Of a stretch of 64,000 nt of DNA, positions 40,949-52,600 are shown in pieces (within the stretch, counting starts at the first letter, position 1; every line of letters begins with the position of its first letter). Origin of the DNA: Chamaea fasciata (lineage: Eukaryota > Chordata > Aves > Passeriformes > Sylviidae); the NCBI GenBank assembly GCA_029207755.1, contig JARCOQ010000003.1, forward strand, positions 44,474,144-44,538,143, given 5' to 3'. A program made the position numbers and the translations under genes. The notes beneath the pieces are model-generated. The model was not told where the DNA came from. It worked only from the letters and a program-made list of their open reading frames with translations, and did no database searches.

Positions 40949-41067
40949 GGGGGGAGGGAGGGAGGGCAGGCAGGAGGCGGCGGAGGAGGGGAAGAAAAGG
41001 AAGAAGAAGAAAAGAAGGGAGCGGGGACGGGGAGGGAGGAAGGGAGGGGGGCGGGGAGAAAGGGGCC
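40949..41067. repeat. Polypurine (G/A) tract
   Basis: About 119 bases of nearly uninterrupted G and A on the plus strand with only scattered C, including many GGGAGG and GAAGAA units. Mirror-like homopurine tracts can form triplex or G-quadruplex structures. It reads as polypyrimidine in the ARID4B transcript. Confidence 0.8.
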
Positions 41068-41381
41068 CGACCTGCTCGGCGGGGACACGGAGCGTATGTC
41101 TGTGTGAGTGTGGAGGAGGGGGCTCCGTCCCTCCCGGCAGAGGGGCTGGAGGAGAAGCCACCAGTCCCTCCCCCTGGCCCGCCACTGGGTGTTTGGGGTG
41201 GGGGGGAAGAAGAAGCATCGGCGAGTCCCGCCGCAGTCTCGCTACCAGAAGAAAAACAAGCGCCCCCCTCCCTCCCTCGCGGCCGCACGCCCGGCCGCGC
41301 GCCCCCACGGGGGCCCCTCGCCGCCTCCCCGCCCGCCGCCGGCGGGGCACGGGGGCTCCTTCTCCGGCTCGGCGCCCTCAC

Positions 41382-41600
41382 CTTTGTTCCGCGGCGACCG
41401 CCCGCCCGCTAGTCCCCCGGCCCGAGGCGGGGGCACGGAAGGGAACTGGGCGAAGGCTCCTCTCAGCTCCGGGCACCCCCGGCCCCGCTTGACACTGCTG
41501 CAGCGGCTCCGCTGGCGGCGGCCCCGCACGGCGCGCGGAGGGGCCGATCCGTCCTGCGCGGCCCCGGCGGCGGTGACTGCTCGGCTCGGTCCCTTCCCCC
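41382..41600 (-). other. ARID4B: ARID4B exon 1 (5' UTR, start approximate)
   Basis: On the minus strand a good donor (AAAG, then GTGAGG) ends an exon at 41382 within the CpG island, 1.1 kb upstream of the acceptor of the start-codon exon. The transcription start is inferred at about 41.58-41.62 kb, because two CCAAT boxes in minus-strand orientation lie at 41665 and 41706, the usual 60-100 bases upstream of a start. The exon is noncoding. Other minus-strand donors in this GC-rich stretch could be used instead. The end is more certain than the start. Confidence 0.5.
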
Positions 41601-41664
41601 TCCCGCACCGATGACTGACTGACGGGCGAACGGGAACGGCCACGCCCCCTTTTCCACCTCCCCC

Positions 41665-41669
41665 ATTGG
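41665..41669 (-). promoter_or_regulatory. CCAAT box (NF-Y), proximal
   Basis: ATTGG on the plus strand, that is CCAAT in the ARID4B direction, with a favourable GG flank. It is the first of a pair spaced 41 bases apart, a common NF-Y arrangement in divergent promoters. Confidence 0.6.
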
Positions 41670-41705
41670 GCCGTGTCCCGCAAGGCCCGCCCACCCAGCG
41701 GTCCC

Positions 41706-41710
41706 ATTGG
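41706..41710 (-). promoter_or_regulatory. CCAAT box (NF-Y), distal
   Basis: The second inverted CCAAT, in the sequence CCCATTGGCC, 41 bases from the first. Confidence 0.6.
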
Positions 41711-41728
41711 CCTTCGCGTCGGAAATAC

Positions 41729-41736
41729 TGACATCA
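41729..41736 (+). promoter_or_regulatory. CRE-like site TGACATCA
   Basis: It differs by one base from the ATF/CREB consensus TGACGTCA and lies between the CCAAT pair and the ETS and ZNF143 sites. Confidence 0.35.
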
Positions 41737-41817
41737 TTCTTCTCCACTTCTATGGAAACTGAGACTCGGCGCCGAGGGTGCTCATGGGGAGCGCTGTTCT
41801 TGCTCGCTGCTCGCAGC

Positions 41818-41826
41818 ATTTCCGGC
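41818..41826 (-). promoter_or_regulatory. ETS/GABPA site
   Basis: ATTTCCGGC on the plus strand is GCCGGAAAT on the minus strand, a good ETS-family core, typical of housekeeping divergent promoters. Confidence 0.5.
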
Positions 41827-41850
41827 AGGGAGCGCTTCATGGCCCAGCGG

Positions 41851-41869
41851 ACTACAACTCCCAAAGAGC
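41851..41869 (+). promoter_or_regulatory. ZNF143/THAP11-type site
   Basis: ACTACAACTCCCA followed by AAGAGC matches the ZNF143 (SBS) consensus at about 15 of 19 positions, including the diagnostic ACTACAA and TCCCA blocks. From family knowledge, ZNF143 often marks bidirectional and promoter-anchored loop sites. Confidence 0.65.
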
Positions 41870-41927
41870 ACCGCGCCCAGGGGGCAGGGCCCTCCGGCGA
41901 ATGCTAACGAGCCGAGGGGGCGGGGCC

Positions 41928-41939
41928 CGCGCGTGCGCG
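41928..41939. promoter_or_regulatory. NRF1 palindrome
   Basis: CGCGCGTGCGCG on the plus strand. Its complement matches the NRF1 consensus YGCGCAYGCGCR at every position. It lies just upstream of the inferred GGPS1 first exon. Confidence 0.65.
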
Positions 41940-41949
41940 GGGGGCGCTC

Positions 41950-42121
41950 GGTGGCGCATTTTCCCCCCAGGAGGGGAAGGTGGCGCCCGGCGGGGCGGAA
42001 GGAAGGAGGGGGGCGGTGCTCTCGCTCTGGGCTCTGCCGCCGCCAGCGCCGCCACTCCCGGAGCGGCGGCTGCTCGGGGGCGCAGCTCCGGCGGCGGTGG
42101 AGGAGGCGGCGGGGAGGGGAG
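41950..42121 (+). other. GGPS1: GGPS1 exon 1 (5' UTR, inferred)
   Basis: A noncoding first exon is needed because the exon holding the ATG begins with a splice acceptor. The best donor near the promoter is GGGGAG then GTGAGGTGAG at 42122. The start is placed loosely just after the NRF1 site. Alternative donors exist further right, for example CCCAG then GTATTG near 42823, so alternative first exons are possible. Confidence 0.45.
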
Positions 42122-45100
42122 GTGAGGTGAGGTCGCCTGCCCTGTTAGCTGCCTGTGGCTGGTGGGGGGCGCGGGGGTCCGGGCGGCGGAGGGAGAGGGG
42201 GCGCCCCGCTCGGAGGGGGGGGCCGGTCCGAGCCTGGCTGCGGGGGAGAGGGTCCTGCGGCCGCCCCGCACAGGACGGGCTTCCAGGCTGCCCGGGAAGG
42301 GGCCGGGGGAAAGGGGGCCGCCGGTAGTGCTGGGCGGTGCCGTCGGTCGCCGGGGCGGGCGGTGTGACTGACAGAGCGCTCCGGGGCCGGGGCTGCGCTG
42401 GGCTGGCAGCGGGCGGTGCTTTCCCGGCCCTCCCTGGCGGCTGAGCCCGGCAGCGCCGATCAGAAAATGGGGTGGACGGCGGGCGGGGGGAGCGATGCGT
42501 CCTGGGCTTGCGATCTCCTAAAATGGCGCTGAAGAGCTGGGCCCGCTCGTCCTGGAGTTCTGGAGGGATCTGAGGAGGCTGCGCCTGTCGTGTTGAACTC
42601 CGAAAAAAAATGAACCTTATTTGCCTTGGTCTGCTTGTGGCGGGAGTTTGGCAGCTGCAGACAGGGCGGCAGCAACTTCGTGTTCCCTGTGAAATGTGAG
42701 TTTTAACCGCGTAACGCAGCGCCTCAGCAGCGGTCGCGGGTTTTGCCGACTCATCTTCTGTCTTCGGGTCAGCCCGCAGCTCAGAGACCTTCCCCGACTG
42801 CCTGCGGGGGCTTGGGCGGCCCAGGTATTGCTGTCGGGTTTCCGCAGTGTCCGTGCTCAGTTTTACCTTGAAACCCCATTAAAATGGAACCGCGATCCCA
42901 GGAAGCAGTATGCTCATGCCGTTCTGGGGTTAGTGTTGGAGTGGCGGCGACGGAAAGCTATTGTTCGCTTAGCTGCATCTTCGGGGAAAATGTGTGGTCT
43001 GTGACTGTCCTTCCACCTGTGGGAAGCTTGTCCGCCCGCAGCTTGAAAGCGAGGTGTTGTTCCGTGTTAGCCTAGGAGGGGTTGTAAACACGACTCTGCT
43101 AATTAGAATGGGAACGTGGACTAGTGTCCCAGTTATATTTGGAGTAAGACTTCTGGTAGTCTCTGTTTGAAATAATACATATTCACTATGGGGTTTTTTT
43201 ATTCCTTTTGAAACTCTCACTTCTACCTGCTCCCCGCCCTCTGGGGCTTTTCCCCCCCACTGGTCACAACGAAGCCAGTGTCTCAGTGTGCTATGTTCTC
43301 TGATGGAGCTGAGTTGAGAATTTTCTGAATGGTCCATTTTATACTGCAGCTTTCTGCTTCTTTGGTAGCTGTCTTTTATTTTCTCTGTAATTGCACTATG
43401 ACTGCAGCCTCTGAAATGATGATACTTTTTAAAATACCATCTGTATATTTAGCCTGGACTGTTTCAGACCATGACATTCCCCCTCTTTGGGAGGAAGGGG
43501 AGAAGGTTCTGCAGTGTGGGATGGAACAGGATAGCATGAGAAGCTGTTTTGCAAAGTTCCAAAGGGAAACTTTTTCTTGACATTTGACCTAGAATTAATC
43601 ATCATTAATTGTCAACCTTCATCCTCTCTAGAAAGGTCTTCGACACAGATTACAGCTTCAAGTATAGCTTTAGTGTAGCTCCACATTATGGAGGCCCACA
43701 TCACCATCTTATCCTAGTGTCATGTGTGTTTTCAAAGAGGTCATCAGAGATAAGGTTTGATGCAGTCCAAAAGGCAGCTGTTTGGGCTCTCTGCTGTGTG
43801 TGGCTGCTCTTTATGCCTATGTGAAGATACTGAGAAATAACTGGAAAATTAACTTTGTCATGCATATGAATTGAAATGCAGCAAGTTTGTGTGCTGGTTT
43901 AAAAGGTAAAATGGCCTTGACTGCTTTAATCCTATGAATAATCAATGTAATCAATTCTTGTACTTTCACTAACAAAGGCTTTACGTTCTCTTTCATTTAT
44001 TATTTAACTGCTAGCTTTTACTTCTTATTGGGAGATGGTGTCTTGAGATCTTGTGTCTAAATCACTGAGAAGTCTTTGTCAGTGCAACAGTGTAACTTCC
44101 ATAACAAATCGGTCAGTCACCTCGGCAGGAAACCCTTAATAGCAAGCATTTCCCAACTGTGCCGTGTGTGATAATTTTGTGCGAAGAGCAGTAATATTAC
44201 ACATCTGGAATCATGGTATTTTTGCTTAGAGGCTTTTGGAATGAATTCCATTTACATGTTTATCAAGTATCCCTTTCTATGTACAAGTTTGGGGGACGTT
44301 CTGTTCACTGTTAATGTGCCAGTGGGTGTGTTAAATGTGTAGCTGTCAGATGAATAATCAGACTTATTTTTTTCCTTGTGGGAATTCACCTAAAATTTCA
44401 TTTAACAGTCGAATAGTAGTATAGAAAATTTTATTTATATTGATTTGGGTTACTTTTGCTCGTGAGATCTTTTTTGCCTTACTTTTACTAAAAAAAAAAA
44501 AAAAATCTCTGTACTTCTGGCAGAAGTACTTGGCTAATTTCCTGCTGATAAGCAGTTTTTCAGGTGAACACCTATTTGTTTTGTGCAGAAAGATGCAGAT
44601 ATTTAGGTTGATGCTGTACAATACTAATGAATTTCAAGTTAGTTGGGGATTCTGAATATTGGCTTACTGCCTTGCAGATGAGCAAGAGACGTAATTCCCT
44701 TAGGGAAGAGGGAGAGGTTTAACATTTATTTCTAAGCAAGAACTTTTATAGGTGAGCACTTCCAATCCTAACACATCTCTTCTCAGGCTAGCTGGATAGC
44801 TACGCACTTTCAATTCTCTCACCATCTGTGTGGCTTTTTGACAAATAATAGTCACAGGGGAGTTGTTAGGTTGATAGTATACCCTTATATCTATCTTTAC
44901 TAGATTCCTTCTGCTTAAAACATCTGGAGGTAGGCTCTGAAAATCTTTGATTTTACCTCCTTGCTGAAGTCCTTTGAAACTTACTCTTTATGTGTAGGGG
45001 TACAGTTTGACAGCTGACACAGTGGCAGTGCTGGTTGAAAGCACTTCAGTTGCAACAACAAGCTGGCATCAAAATAAGGAGTCAAAGGTGTCAAATCCGA

Positions 45101-46571
45101 TTTTGATTGGTGTGTGGCCTGACCCTAGTTGTGCTGGCACATCACGGATAGGATGGAAAGGTTGTACTTCTTATCACAGCATCACTGTCAAGAAACTATG
45201 TAGAGCTTTCCCAAAAGGTGCAATCTTATGAGCATTTTGTTGACAACTATATTTGGTTAAATAGCCTTTCTTGCCCCTGAAGTGCCAATACATTTGATGA
45301 ACACACACAGTGAAGCAAATAAAGGAATTGATCTAAACCTAAACTTGGAAAATAGTTATCAACGCAGATCAGTTCCCCAAGTACAGACTTGCTACAAATG
45401 CTTGTGGGTGTGGGAAGGTAGGAATGGGAATAGACAGAACTGATTGAGCTATACTCCCCCAGCTACTTGTGCACCTGCTCCCTGGCAGAGCTTGGGAAAC
45501 TGAAAAGTCCTTCACTTACAATGAGCATTTCTTAGCAAAAGCTGAAACATTAGTGTGTTGTCAACAGTATTCTCAGACTGAGTCCAAAACACAGCACAGT
45601 ATCAGCTACTAGGAAGAAAATTAGCTCTGTTCTAGCCAAAATTGAGACATTAATTTACATAACTATTCATTTGCTTCAGGAGGAAAGAAAGAAATCCTTT
45701 GCAGGATACTAGCAGTGTATCTGAGAAGTGAAGTAGCCTGAGACTTTATGCTACTGCTGCAGTTCTGTCTTAAAACTACATGAGAAGAATTGCTTTGAGT
45801 TGCTGCATCTGCAGTGCAGCAAGGAAGGATAGAGGTGAAAGGATAGCAAATTTATCACAGAGAACAGTCTGAAAAAAAATGGAGATGACCAAAAGTATGT
45901 GGATTGAAGCTAATCAATAGAAAATTGTTGAGCTTTTTAGGCCCTGGATCCTAAAAGATTATTCATAACAGTCTGTTACATTTATGGTGTATGGGAAAGT
46001 GTGTACAGCTGTCTGTATGCTTGAACAGTGGTAGGAAAATGGTATATTTCTATTTTGACTTACAACAGAAGATGGAGGAATTACATCAAAAGACTGAAGC
46101 TGGTATTCTACTTCTTTAGGTAGCCTTGGCCTGAGGTATATTTTCTGCTCTTAGACATTTCTACTTTTGGAATGTCTAATGTATGGAGAAAGCATTTAGG
46201 GAGATAGATCAGTCGTGTGAGGTTTTGTATGTGGGGGTTTTTATCAGTATCTTCAAAGACTTGCAGTGGAGCTTCATTGTTGTGAATGGTAAAGTTGCTT
46301 CATCACCTAAGCAATCTACTATGTGCAAAAAAGTAAACAAACTCTAGGAGTTGGCTTAAACTTAATGAATAATTAAAGAAAACTGTATTTAGCATATATG
46401 GCATGCTTCTTTAGTAAAATCTGGAAATCTTTTATATACTGAAGGTGTCATGTGCAAAATTGGAATATTTGCACCTAACCTGGAATTCAGCTGACATTTT
46501 AGTTGTATGCATCTACTGTTTACTTCCACATTTTTAAATCAGAGTAGTGCTAATAACACTTTCTTTAACAG
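42122..46571 (+). other. GGPS1: GGPS1 intron 1 (about 4.4 kb)
   Basis: The first 700 bases are still in the CpG island and the remainder is AT-rich. No coding exon or named repeat was recognised. Confidence 0.55.
42522..42530 (+). promoter_or_regulatory. YY1 site
   Basis: AAAATGGCG is a perfect YY1 core, downstream of the inferred GGPS1 start in the usual orientation for housekeeping promoters. Confidence 0.5.
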
Positions 46572-46664
46572 TGAACTGCATCTTAGGAAATAAAGAAATG
46601 GATGGGATGGATGAAACATCTAAAAGAATCCTAGAGCCATACCAGTATTTGCTTCAACTACCAG
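46572..46664 (+). CDS. GGPS1: GGPS1 exon 2 (26 nt UTR, codons 1-22 plus one base)
   Basis: The acceptor is a T-rich tract ending TTTAACAG at 46571. The ATG is at 46598 and the reading is MDGMDETSKRILEPYQYLLQ then Leu-Pro. Codon phase with exon 3 requires the exon to end at 46664 (CCAG), where the intron begins GCAAGT, a GC-type donor. The N-terminal few residues differ from mammalian GGPS1, while EPYxYLLQLPG is conserved. Confidence 0.92.
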
Positions 46665-49600
46665 GCAAGTTTCTTTGTACTGTGTTGTTTTAAATATCAA
46701 AATTGGTTTTATAGCAACTTTTGTCTTGGGTAATATAGAACAAGTTGTTTTTCCATTCTTTATTTGTGGATTTAAGAATAATAAAAGTTAACACTTTCCA
46801 GTGTTTCACTTTTACTTGTTATTTTCTTCCTCTTATGGAACCACCCTTTTTTTTTTTTGTGTGTGAAATTTGTGCAATAGCTCTTGTGTCTGTAGTAATA
46901 TTGCCATATTAATATTGCAATTGTAGTAAGTAATATTGGAGTTACTCTGTTCTCCAGAGTAGCCAACTTGATGCTTTTAAAAACTGATAAGGGCAAGTAC
47001 TGAAGACTTGATCCTGGTTTTAAACACAGGGCTGACAATGTTTTGTTCTTTAGTTGCTTGCTGTACTGAACTCAGTGGGTTATGGGTTTTGTTTTGGTTG
47101 AGGGGGGAGGGGTGTTGTTTGAGGGGTTTTTGTTTGGTTAGCGGTTCTTTGGGGGTGTTTTGTTGGGGTTTTTTTCAGTTTGGTTTTGTTTTGGGTTGGT
47201 TTTGGGAGTTTTTTATTAGCCTGTTTATCCTCCTGTGTAATTTATTCTCCTTGGTGTGTGTCGAGACAGGTGCTCATATGGCCAGTTTAGGCTGTCCTTT
47301 TTCATGATTTGCTTCACCTGTCAGAGGTTCAGCCAGACCTTGTGTAGTATCAGGTCACCAGCAATACATTCACATGGAGTTTTCAGTCTTGAATGGCATA
47401 GTATAATTCAGGAGGCAGTTTGAAAGCAAACTTACTGTATGGATATGCCCCTTGGAAGCCTCTCTGATTAAACAATCAGATTGCTGTGACTTCCCTTTGT
47501 ACACCTAAAGTGTAAGAAAGACCATGCAAGCTACCAGAGTGACTAATTTTGTAAATACAGTGGCGGAACAACTTTGTCATTGGGACTACTGCATAATTGC
47601 CTGATTGCCCTCTTGTCCAGCTTATATTGCATGCTGAAGGATATGGAAGATACAAAATTTGGAAAAATATGAAGGAAATATTTCTGATCAAAATTATATC
47701 TGATCAGGACAGAAGACTTTCTGCCTAGACAAGTAGCATTAAAAATCACAGGCAGAGTACTAAGTGGCTTTTGCACATCTGTATCAAGAGCTGTACATCA
47801 GTAGGGTGGGTCCTCTGAGTCCTAATTCATTATACCTGTATGTAATGAATTTCATTATTAACCTCTACAAATACCCAGGATTTTCTTGCCAACATTAATG
47901 ATTTCATTTGACTTGGCAGTTAGCACTAAGTTGAGAATTAAGAAAAGGAAAGAATCTGGCAGTTGCATGCCTTTTTAATGCCAGAAGGCTTGTTTCCCAT
48001 TTCCTCATTATTTCGTTTGGCCCTGTTGAACTTGGTGGTGGTCTTTCTAGAGAACTACCTTGAGAATGAGTCGGTGATATTACAGAGAGCTTTCTAAGCC
48101 CTGGCCCTGAAGAAATTTGCTCTCCTCTAACATCATCTTTTTAAGTATACTTTTAATTTGATTAGGTTATTTCATGAACCAAGGAATGTTGTGATACCTC
48201 TGCATCTTTAGCTGCTAATTACTTTTAAAGCTATTACAGATTCCAGGAAGAAAAGCTCAGCTTCCTAGTAGGAAATATACAACACCCAAGAAGTGCAAAA
48301 AAATTCTTTTATAGTCAAAAGTGCTTGACTAATAGCTCTTCAGTTACCTTTCACTTTAAATGATGCATCTAGAATACATGTTTAACCTTCCCACCTTGAT
48401 TCCTGTGGCTAAATTCCTTTACTTTGTGAGTTCAACTGTAATAACTCTGTACTGGTGGCTTATGTAACACTACACTCGCTGGCAGTACTCAGTGTTTTAT
48501 ATCCTGTCCTGCTGAAGTATCATGAATCATAAATGGATGTATCATAAATCTGATAGTCCACTTTACCATGTTGACTTCTTGTTATTTCAGTGTATGTTTT
48601 GGGAAATGTGAGAGACAAGATACACTGCTCTCTATACAGCAGTAGTGGTGTGATTCAAAAGAGAAAACTTCTCTTAAGCTAGACAGGTGAAAGTGGTGTA
48701 CCTGTGGGAAGCTTATACTGAGCAACAGGTGAAGCAGTGATCACAATCACAAATAAACCGTGTTTACTGTGTTACAGACTCTAGCTTTGCCTAAGGTCAG
48801 CTATGCCAAGTCCAGATCAGTAGGAGCCAGTTACATGTGTGAATCTTGGAGTCAGTATGAGTTCCAGTGCTCAGTACAGGTGGAAAAAATGGGCTTATAG
48901 ATGCTGTTTCTACCTAAAGTGGAACTCAAATGAGATGCCCGAGCTAATCCAGCAGGCTCTTGTTGAAAGAGGCAGTTTCATTCTATCCTCTTAGCTTCTG
49001 GCAGTATTCTCCTGCTGCTTAACTTGTGCCAGTTCTCAGCTTGCTAATCAAATTATTAGGTAGCATCAATCACCTAACCTGTTAAAAACTTGCCTGGTTA
49101 ATCTCTTGTCTTGTTAGTGAGCAGACACAGCAATAGGGACAAGAAGCTGTTTCTGTGTTGGATCAGTTTGAGCTCTGAGGGGCTTTGCAAAAAGCTTGGC
49201 TGCGTGTCAAATATGTACACTATGGCTCTACAGTAGTCCAGTTCCTTATCTTGTAAGACTAGGTAAATTCTCCAAGCAGTTTAGTAACCTATGGTTGAAT
49301 GAATTTAGATACATATCAAAGTTTGTTTGCATAAAAAGGGATTGTGTGACTATCTTAAGGCTGGTAGCAGGGAAGGAAAAAAGCCTGCTAATGTTGTCAA
49401 TAGTGTAAGAACACAAAACTTTATAACTGCTAAGGATCAATTTCTCAGTAGAGGAAGCTGATTACTCTGCCTCCCTTTTCTGAAATAAGACTTTTAATGG
49501 TAACAGTCTCGGGGTCATACTTAAAGTTACCTTGTATATTTCTTTAACTTCAAACAGCGCTAGGATAAGGAAGCTACTCAGCTCAGGGTATTTTTAGTAT

Positions 49601-52600
49601 GGTGCTATTTTAACTGCTAGTATAGTAATTATTGTTTATTCCTTCTTGAGCAGAAATTATTGCTTGGGAGAAGAATGCAGATTCTGAAACAGTAACTTTT
49701 CTTGTAAAACCTCATTGTAGTGGAACATTTCCATACTAGTTTTTAGTGATGTTCTGATTAATCTAGTATTCTGTCACTTAGTATCATAAAGTGCAGGATT
49801 GACTTTCATAGATTCTGTTGTGGTTTGTCTCAAAAATGGCTGGATTCGCACACAATAAATCCTTTATTTTTGAGAGTCTGAGTTAACCGCAGTAACTGAT
49901 TTTGCAGCACTAAGGAGTACATGGAATTTCAGTTGTCATAAAACTGATATGGTTAATAGCTTGCTGTTGAAAGGGGCAGATTCTGATCCCATTCATGATT
50001 GTTCATCTTCCCATTCATGTCCTGCTGGTCTTGGCTGCAGTTTTTCCTGGTCTTGTTTAGCAAGCTAAACAGTCAAGACGGGCTTTGTTGTTCAGCTTTT
50101 TCTGCTGGGCTGTTGAACCTGATCAGCCTGGTGGAGGTGTGAAGCACCACAGGCCATGATCCCTGCCACTGGCACAACCACACTTGGCACATCAGAGGCC
50201 TCCACTTGGGCCAAGTTCCTGAGGGAGGCTGCACCTCTCTAGACTGTGAGCTGCAGGGATGTCTGGGGGCACCCACTAGCCAGAAGCAAGTGATGTCCCT
50301 GCTCCTAAAGGTGTGTTGTTGTGGAAAACCTGTGTCACCATGCAAAGGAATGGTGGAAGGGGGTCAGCACAGCAGAGAAATAACAAAAATTACAAGACTG
50401 TACAAATTCAAGAATCTCCAGGTATATTGATGGGGGGCAGATGTAGTCTGTGCATATCAGGTTGGGAGATAGATACTCCTGCAGTGGTGAAGGCTGGTGG
50501 CCTCTGACACCAGGAGAGATTTCTATTCCTTGGGCAGATGTGCAATTGCCAGATAGGTTCAATGCACTGCAAGAAGACATGTGGCTGGAAGCTCTTTATA
50601 GGCCTTTTATAATCTGAGTGATTCTATGGTTTTATACAGCTAAGCATCAGAAAAGCACCTGGGGCAGCAGCAAGTGGTGAAACTGAGCAGATAGTGGAGA
50701 GACTGACTCCTGTAGGGAATAGAGGCTTCCACATGTGATTTTGTGTTAGGGAGGTTTGCTGCTTCTGGATACCCCCTGACAGGGACGTGAGGGAAGGACT
50801 GCCAAGGTGTGTTTCACCTTTAAAATACTTAACCTTACAGCTCTTCTACTTGAACACTAACGGATATAGCAAGGGAATACTTGAAGCTTATCAAGCAAGA
50901 CTATGTGACCCTTGGAATGAGGGCCAGGGGCACAGGGAGCCAGCTGGATCTTCTCTATGATCCTCAACTCCCTTCTCACTGTCAGGAGGAATAAACAGGT
51001 ATTGCCTCTCAACAGCAAGTTAGTTGCACAGCTGATGGCTGATAGCAGAGCTTTGGCTCTTACGGCCTTGAGACCTCCTTTGTAGAGCAAGGACTACCAG
51101 GAGGAGATAGCATCCACCTCTCCAAGTCAGGGCAAAAGTAGAAATTATAATAAAAGAAAATGACTACACGCAGTCGAGTGAGGAATTAGTCAACTTGCAA
51201 AGTATTTTCAGTATCAGTATATGCTGATTTGAACAAGACAATTAGTAATCTGCAGATCAGATCTGAAAGGAAATCATCCCAGCATTCCAACAAGGAAGTA
51301 CGAGTAGAACTTCATAGGGGGAGCTCTTGCTTTTTCAGGGGATCTGCAGGATTAGATGCTTCTCTGAAGTGTCTTTATACAGATGCTTACATTACTGGGA
51401 GTAAAAGGGAGGAGGTAGAGTTTGGCATGTGACTGTAGGGCAGCAATTTTTTTTGTGGTATAAACACACAGCTAGAGTGCTGCAATGGATGTGGATGGTA
51501 TAGGAAGGCAATCTGGGGTAGCAAGGAATGGGAGTTGCATTTTATGCGAAAGAGCAGTTGAATTGCATGGAGTTCTACCTTCAGTCAGATCAGCCTGTTG
51601 AGAGTTTATGGGTTAAGATTAGAGGGCAGATCAATAGGGGTGACATAGTGGGTGTTTGCTACAGACCCCCTAAGCAGGAAGAAGCAGATGAGACCTTCAA
51701 AACTGCAAAAGGCTTCATATTTACAGGTGCTGATTCTTACGAGAGACTTCAGTTACCTGACAGTGTGATAGAACAAGCATCACAGCAGGACACAGGCAGT
51801 CCAGGAGGTTTCTAAAACGGATTGATGACTTCTTGCTAACACAGGTGATCAAGGAGCTGATATAGGAAGATATTATGCTGGACTTCCATTTTAAAAAAGG
51901 GAGAATTGGTTAGGACATTAAGACTGGAGGCAACCTTAGTTGCAGTGACCATGGGATAGTGGCATTCAGGATTGTGAGAAGGAACAAGGCAAAAATCAAG
52001 ATCACAACCCTGGATTAGTTAACCCTATTTTGAGCAGAGAAGTTAAGCTAGAGAATTCAGTCAGGGACCTTAGTCGTGCACATGTTGTGGCTGCCCATGT
52101 TAAAACTGCATGTGCCTGCTCTGCTTGTCTTCCTGCAGTTCACTGATGCTGTCTGTAGTGTTCTCGTAGCTGCTTGAAGACTTTATCCATTTAGTTTTAA
52201 TCCATCAGAAGATGCCGCTAAATGTGCAAGTGTACAATACAGCTGAGGTAATGCAAGAGCTTTCTTCCTCCAGGAGGGCAATGCCCTTTTCCCTGATGCT
52301 CTGTATCTCCTGCTCACTCTGTACTGATTGTAGCAGATCCACTGCATAAGCTGACTCAGTACATAAAGCTGGCAGAAAGCTAACCTAGCAAAAAGCTGTG
52401 TTCTCTGCTGGGCTAATGGGTTGAATTAGCTGTAATGGGGGCTAGGTTAATAGTCCCTCTGCTCTTTCCCATGCTGTTCCAGCCCTTTCATGTACCCTCT
52501 CTGTAAGTGGGGTACTGCCTTAAGGGCATAATTTGTGGTTACTTCAATACAGCAAGAGTGAAGCAATACTAACCAGAAGCCTGTCCAGAATAGAGGTCTG

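Larger units (their letters stand above)
40241..41381 (-). other. ARID4B: ARID4B intron 1 (about 1.1 kb, in CpG island)
   Basis: GC-rich 5' UTR intron containing an AC dinucleotide microsatellite and a long polypurine tract. A YY1-like ATGGCG motif on the minus strand lies near 40468-40476. No coding content is supported. Confidence 0.55.
39940..42800. promoter_or_regulatory. CpG island spanning the ARID4B/GGPS1 bidirectional promoter
   Basis: Base composition shifts from AT-rich to strongly GC- and CpG-rich over about 2.9 kb, covering ARID4B exons 1-2 and the first exon of GGPS1. Boundaries are by eye. The minus-strand ARID4B start near 41.6 kb and the plus-strand GGPS1 start near 41.95 kb imply a core divergent promoter of roughly 350 bases. 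Long GC-rich open frames inside it (for example 322 codons on the minus strand at 40382-41350) are artefacts of composition. Confidence 0.85.

Noticed and set aside
40382..41381. Long minus-strand open frames of 322 and 300 codons
   Set aside because: They lie in the CpG island, overlap each other in different frames, translate to low-complexity Pro/Arg/Gly/Ser sequence including the AC repeat and polypurine tract, and span ARID4B intron 1. Composition explains them.
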